Assembly: GCA_009617715.1 (NCBI GenBank)
Contig: VTFK01000346.1
Span: 518,044-582,043, forward strand
Source: Plectrocnemia conspersa
Lineage: Eukaryota; Arthropoda; Insecta; Trichoptera; Polycentropodidae
Length of the DNA: 64,000 nt
Direction: 5' to 3'
Both the position numbers and the translations under genes were made by a program. Shown in pieces: positions 59,291-64,000 of the stretch. The number at the start of each line of letters is the position of its first letter. Within the stretch, counting starts at the first letter, position 1. The notes under the pieces were generated by a model. It was not told the origin of the DNA, did not search any database, and worked only from the letters and a program-made list of their open reading frames with translations.

Positions 59291-59830
59291 AGCGGCGGAT
59301 ATACAAAAAAAGCTTTCGACACGGTATGGAGTAACGATTTATTTCATAAACTAGACGAACACAAGACCCTTGACTTTTACAAAATATGTTTATACAAAAT
59401 AAGTACAAGCTATATTGTTTTAATAAATAATAAACACTCGATAAAGCGTAAGATTTCAGCTGGAGCTCCTCAGGGAGGTTTGCTCGGGCCGTTTTCTTAT
59501 ATCTTGTATACGAACGATATCGCATATTTATTTATGTACGCTGATGATCTTAAACCAATCGCAAAAATAAATATTTTGAGAGGTTTAAAACTAAAATCAA
59601 CGAAATTAAAACATATGCAATTATATTTACATATTATAAACAAAATCTACATCCAAAATTTAATATATTTTTAAAACTTCTCTGTAAAGAGTTTTCCGCC
59701 ATTGCGGCCCTGAGACCGATATTTAAAACAAAGAGTACGCTAACTACAAAAAATAAAATCCTAATTTAAAAGTAATTAATTAAACTTATTTTAACATATG
59801 CTTGCCCAGTGTAAAGTAACATTAATAAAA
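59285..59830 (+). pseudogene. Jockey-like LINE fragment, plus strand
   Basis: The frame 59276-59674 includes KKAFDTVWSNDLFHKL (motif A region), SYIVLINNKHSIKRKISAGA-PQGGLLGP (motif B) and FMYADDLKPI (motif C). After a gap, CKEFSAIAALRPIFKTKSTL and LTTKNKIL continue into the thumb, then LILTYACPV near 59800. The RT N-terminus and tail are missing. It is related to the fragments at 16335, 21350 and 51935. Confidence 0.87.
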
Positions 59831-59839
59831 CTTTTTTTT

Positions 59840-61510
59840 TTAATTGTCAAGTCATTCTAAGTCATTAAAAATAAAGATTAAAAATAGTAATAATATATTT
59901 TTATACTAATCTTAAAAAGCAAAATCTATACAATTCACAAACGATCATCTGCATATATTCCGATCTTCATCAATCGCAATTATGCTATTATTATTGACAT
60001 TTATTATTATCATTCCGCCGGTTAACTGGGAAACTGTAAATAAAAACATACTATAACGTTGGTTTTCATAATGTGTTTGCTTAACATTATCTCTGGTATA
60101 TACTAGTTTAATGTTAAACATAATTTAAAACTATGAACAATATGTATATTAAATGTGAGTGTTATTTAATAAGGTAAATGAAAAACATACAGTATATTTT
60201 AAAAAAATAGTTATTTGCTTCTTCAAAAAAAAACAGTTTATTTATTTAGCTATAAAATCAAATTTAAATAAGTAAGATGAGTAATTAAGTTATTAAAAAT
60301 ATATTATAGGTATGCCAAAAACCCAATTTATTTACGGAAAGCATACTTATAAGAATCAAACTGCAAATTGTAGTGTTAGGAAAGCTTGCTGAAAATTTGA
60401 TAAAGGCATGACTGATAAAAATTACTGATTCGGTGTTACAGTAAGCATCATAAGATTCCCTATCAAGCTCGACGGTTTACCGTTACATTCTAATTAGAAT
60501 CCACTACTATTTGTCTCTCAGCCATACACCGTGTGGGTGTTACCCTGCGCTTCTAAAGAAATATTCACTATTTTATTTTTATTATATAATAATGCTCTTT
60601 TCTTATAATAAATATAAATATTTTATTTTTTTTGGAAGCAACAATAGTAGGAACACATTTAATAATGACTATAATAATTATATTTATTTAAAAGATCGTT
60701 ACAATTCTGCGCAAAATTAAAAAAAATCAGATACATAAGTAGCAAAATTATGAAATAAAGTTAGTGGTGTTGTAATTTAATCAAATTTATTCATTTAACA
60801 ATCCAGGACTGATGCCAATCCTCTAGAAATAAAAGTGGGAGTGGTGTCGCATGTAATGAAGAAAGAGATAAAGCATGCTATTTCGTGTAACGGTACTTCC
60901 TCCAGATGACATGGGACTCTTATGAAGCTTACAGTATTGATTTTATGGGAGATTCACTAACGGTAAGTTGTACAAGACCCTTTAAAAAAATTATAAAAAA
61001 CTAATGGATTTTGTGTGACCTTTTCATTTGAAAAGAAATACATGACAATAGAACACGTCCCATGAAGATAACCGGACCCCAAATATCTAGCCAATTATTG
61101 TACTCGATTTGAGCAGATTCTATTTTAGATCGAGAAAAACTAGTCATTGCCCTCGATCGTATATAATCCAGAAAGATGCCACTGTACTTCATTTTCATTA
61201 CAACTACCGACTTACAAAGCTTTCGAAGAAACTAAATAACTCGTTCACATTGCCCACTCTCATAGATAATATTAAATTTTCTTTTGATCATAAAATCACT
61301 AAATGTTGAAAGAACTTGTTGTGTTATATATGTATACCTGTATTGATATTAGAAACTCACATGCTAAGCACCAAATGTTACAAAACAACCGTTTACCGTT
61401 TTTTACATATATGAAATTTAATAACATTTTCAATAACCCTGGGTGGGCGCACCTCATAAAGTATTTATGAAAATGTTCCCCGTGGATATATTTATTATAT
61501 ATAATATGGG
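59840..61510. other. AT-rich stretch, nothing supported
   Basis: Mostly A/T; a mildly GC-richer patch at 60780-61200 has no domain-bearing frame. Confidence 0.35.
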
Positions 61511-61519
61511 TATACGGAA

Positions 61520-61760
61520 CGGTGTGCTAAAATGTGGGCTTTAAAGAAAAGATCGATATGGGAAGCGGATTAGCCGCCATTACGAAACTAATTTCCCTTT
61601 ATCGCCCGACCGGACCTAGTATACGCACTAGGTTCGATGGGCCGGGGTCTAAATTACCCGTCACTATTCTCCTAGGGCCCCGCGCACAAATTGACCTTAA
61701 TCCGGAAGGGACCACGACGCTAATAAGCGGCCATTTTTCACAAATTTGTACGAATGTAAA
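61520..61760. other. GC-rich non-coding island
   Basis: A compact block (for example CGCACTAGGTTCGATGGGCC) in AT-rich flanks, with a 90-codon plus frame (61534-61806) that has no recognised domain and no clear splice sites matched to its frame. Candidate conserved element; a missed exon is possible but less likely. Confidence 0.4.
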
Positions 61761-61829
61761 TTTATTAGAAAGCCATCCTATCTATCCATCTATAGAGTGG
61801 ATATAATCAGGAGCTGACGATCGATCTGT

Positions 61830-63180
61830 ACCCGAAGGGTTTTGAGAACAATGGGACATAGTATTGTGCATCTATTGTTAAACGGTTGAATAGATTTAAT
61901 CGTAGATTCTGATTTAGGAGGTTCATAATGAAACTATCTATTGCAATGCTTTTATATTAGTGTCAAACGTAGTATATGACGCTATTAATGTAGTTTATAT
62001 TAGTATAACAATATATCATACTATCTATCTTTAAATCATATATTTAAAAATTGAAAGATTTAAGATATATGGGTGTATAGTTATTAAAACACAACTACTT
62101 TGCTGATGGCAAAAATATATTTATTATATAATAATCATATTATTCTTGATTTAAATAAATTTTATTTATATAATATAGATGAATTTAGAATTGCATTTGG
62201 AAAACAAAAAGTAGGAGTACAATAAAATATATAAGTAAGAATGTAGGGGGAGGGGGGTCCTAAACTTTGATTAAAATTGATACTTTAAAATTCATTAAAA
62301 CGGTGGCTTAAAATATTGTTTCTTACTAAACTATTACTATTAATAAATTTGTCAGTTTTAAAATATTTGTAGAATAAAGAATTTATTAAATTATTTTACA
62401 CCGCATATTAATAAAAAGAAATATAAACAATAAAAAATTTTAAATTCCACAAATAAGATTTTATTTGTGATGAAACCTAAGTAAAATAGAGAAAAATGTC
62501 AGATAAAAATATTTTAGAACCACTATTGTTTTTTTTTTGTCTGTGAGCGTCGGATAATTTTAATATATAAATTTGCTTATCGAAAAAACACGTGAAAGGG
62601 CTCTCACCTGTTCCAATATATTGTTGACAACAAAAATGTTTTTAGAGCCAAAAGATTATCAGAAACTTTATAAAGTGCCGTTCATCAATGTCAACTCTCG
62701 CGGATTATAAACTTAAAAGGATCATAAAAGCCAAAATGATTTTTTTTAATTTTCTACTTATGAATCACCTAATTGTATAAGCAAAATATGCTCTTTTTTA
62801 TTTATAAAAGTGGTATTTTTAAATCAATAATAATTATTAATTACCTAATGAAATAATTTATTCTGTGTATTAAAAAGCTATCTATTAACAAATAGATGAT
62901 AATCATAAATCATTGATGGTAAACAATAATAATAGATCTTGAATGTTATGTTTTGTGTAAAACCGTCCTCCGAGTATGCTTCGTGTGCATTTTAAACAAA
63001 AAACTATAGATTTTTACAATTGAATATATTTTGATTTTTTAATTGATTTTTTACAATTGCATACTTAAAATAATATATGTACTTATTAGGTATTTAAAAA
63101 ATCTATCTCAGCATACCTTGTACGAGTTTTGTGGGAAATAAAAATTATTAATAATAATATTCCCTTATGTATACCTTTTT
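61830..63180. other. AT-rich stretch, nothing supported
   Basis: No feature is recognised. Confidence 0.4.
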
Positions 63181-63189
63181 TATTAAATC

Positions 63190-63480
63190 GGTTGCATTTT
63201 CATTTGGTAACCAGACCAGAGGACACCTAAGGGTACTGCGGCCAGATAATTATACATGTACAGTTGCCTCAGTTTAATTAACGCGGTACGAAGACAAATC
63301 TTAACATCTTTGAGGGTTTGTTTTAATAGATGGGCCGGTCCAATTGTCCGTACCACGAAACACAGAAATAATTAATTTGATTCCCCACCAAAACTCAAGG
63401 CTTTGAATACGTTTAAAAAAAGCGCTCTTCGAAGCTTAATAATACAGGTATAAGACAAAGAACGAAGTACCGGGAAACCA
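63190..63480. other. Moderately GC-richer block near the window end
   Basis: Balanced composition (for example ATGGGCCGGTCCAATTGTCC) and no open frame. Weak candidate island. Confidence 0.25.
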
Positions 63481-63529
63481 AAGCCAAATAATGTTTTAAT
63501 TTGTATTGTTTTATTAGTCAATATATTAC

Positions 63530-64000
63530 CAAATCCAAAAATTTTTTGTTGATTAGGACGAAAACACCAAATTGGATTTTGAAATTTTTTTTACCCGGGG
63601 CGGATTTAAACCCCAAAATTTTTCCAATTTAAAAATAATTGCATTAACCCCCGGCCCGGGGGGAAGATGATGTTACCCTTTATATATTCTCAGAGTCAGG
63701 GTGGCTAAAAATAAATCTCGCTTCTTGGGAAAAAAAAATCTAATTCCATTCAAAAGAAAATTTTTTAAAACATTTTTTATTCAATTTTTAATTGAAGGTT
63801 GAAAATATTTTTAAAACATGTCTAAAAAAATTTTTTTATATTACAGGAGATTAAAAAAGTAAATCATTTCATGTGTTTGATCAGATAAAAAAATAAATTT
63901 TTGAGGCTCCGATCAAGGTCCTTAAACAAAAAAACTAATAATAAACAACTTTAACCAAAAAAAAAATGTTTTAATTATTTTATTTAATATTAAAAAATTA
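63530..64000. other. Homopolymer-rich terminal segment of doubtful sequence quality
   Basis: Runs such as AACCCCCGGCCCGGGGGG and repeated T6-T8 and A5-A9 tracts are denser than elsewhere. Either a low-complexity repeat or a poorly polished part of the assembly. Confidence 0.3.

Noticed and set aside
61534..61806. 90-codon plus frame as a gene
   Set aside because: No known domain, no convincing splice or start context; it is more simply explained by GC content of the island.
63590..63665. tRNA-like word on the minus strand (GGTTTAAATCCGCCCCGGG)
   Set aside because: It resembles a B box followed by an acceptor-like end, but no acceptable D arm or full cloverleaf could be drawn and the local sequence quality is doubtful.

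Overview
The window is eukaryotic nuclear DNA and almost certainly from an insect. It is very AT-rich, has no bacterial gene organisation, and carries a typical arthropod mix of mobile elements: Jockey- and CR1-like LINEs, R1-clade, Penelope-like, Tc1, mariner, hAT and piggyBac-like remnants. I cannot fix the order. Nearly every long open frame is a transposon fossil, a frame through an (AT)n microsatellite, or chance.

Only one host coding segment is supported. It is a 191-bp internal exon on the minus strand (25975-26165) encoding the start of the first Ig domain of a Dpr-family (defective proboscis extension response) cell-surface protein, most like dpr9. Both splice sites are visible. Everything else then reads as the two flanking introns: about 26 kb downstream (1-25974) and about 38 kb upstream (26166-64000). 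Very long introns are usual for dpr genes. Many short, GC-richer, non-coding islands (for example 3040-3410, 13180-14130, 19270-19640, 21950-22420, 22940-23240, 30640-30900, 37230-37510, 56900-57320, 61520-61760) stand out from the AT-rich background. They are candidate conserved regulatory elements.

Layout. 1-16 kb: AT-rich intron with islands, a piggyBac-like end (5.1-5.75 kb) and a 26-bp minisatellite (15.4 kb). 16-25.7 kb: Jockey fragments, a second piggyBac-like end, a fold-back repeat (20.5 kb) and a complex tandem repeat with a 788-bp period (24.4-25.6 kb). 26 kb: the dpr exon. 26.5-27.9 kb: a whole but dead Tc1 element with TIRs and TA duplication. 34.5-35.9, 42.1-44.0 and 57.5-59.3 kb: three copies of one LINE, two of which end in a perfect 12-bp-stem hairpin. 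36.6 kb: a small MITE with 8-9 bp target duplication. 39.4-40.4 kb: an R1-clade remnant inside an (AT)n microsatellite. 44.5-47.8 kb: a Penelope-like element split by a hAT transposon with a perfect 8-bp target duplication. 47.8-48.2 kb: a 346-bp (AT)n tract. 49.4 kb: mariner remnant. 53.5-55.5 kb: a second hAT nested in an unusual element whose ends are arrays of an AATAACCCCC-type repeat.

The mobile elements show a clear order of insertion (hAT into Penelope; hAT into the CCCCC-repeat element; Jockey into the hairpin LINE). None appears able to move by itself. The items most likely to be undescribed are the CCCCC-repeat element, the hairpin-tailed LINE family, the R1-like element in (AT)n, the fold-back repeat family and the 788-bp tandem repeat.
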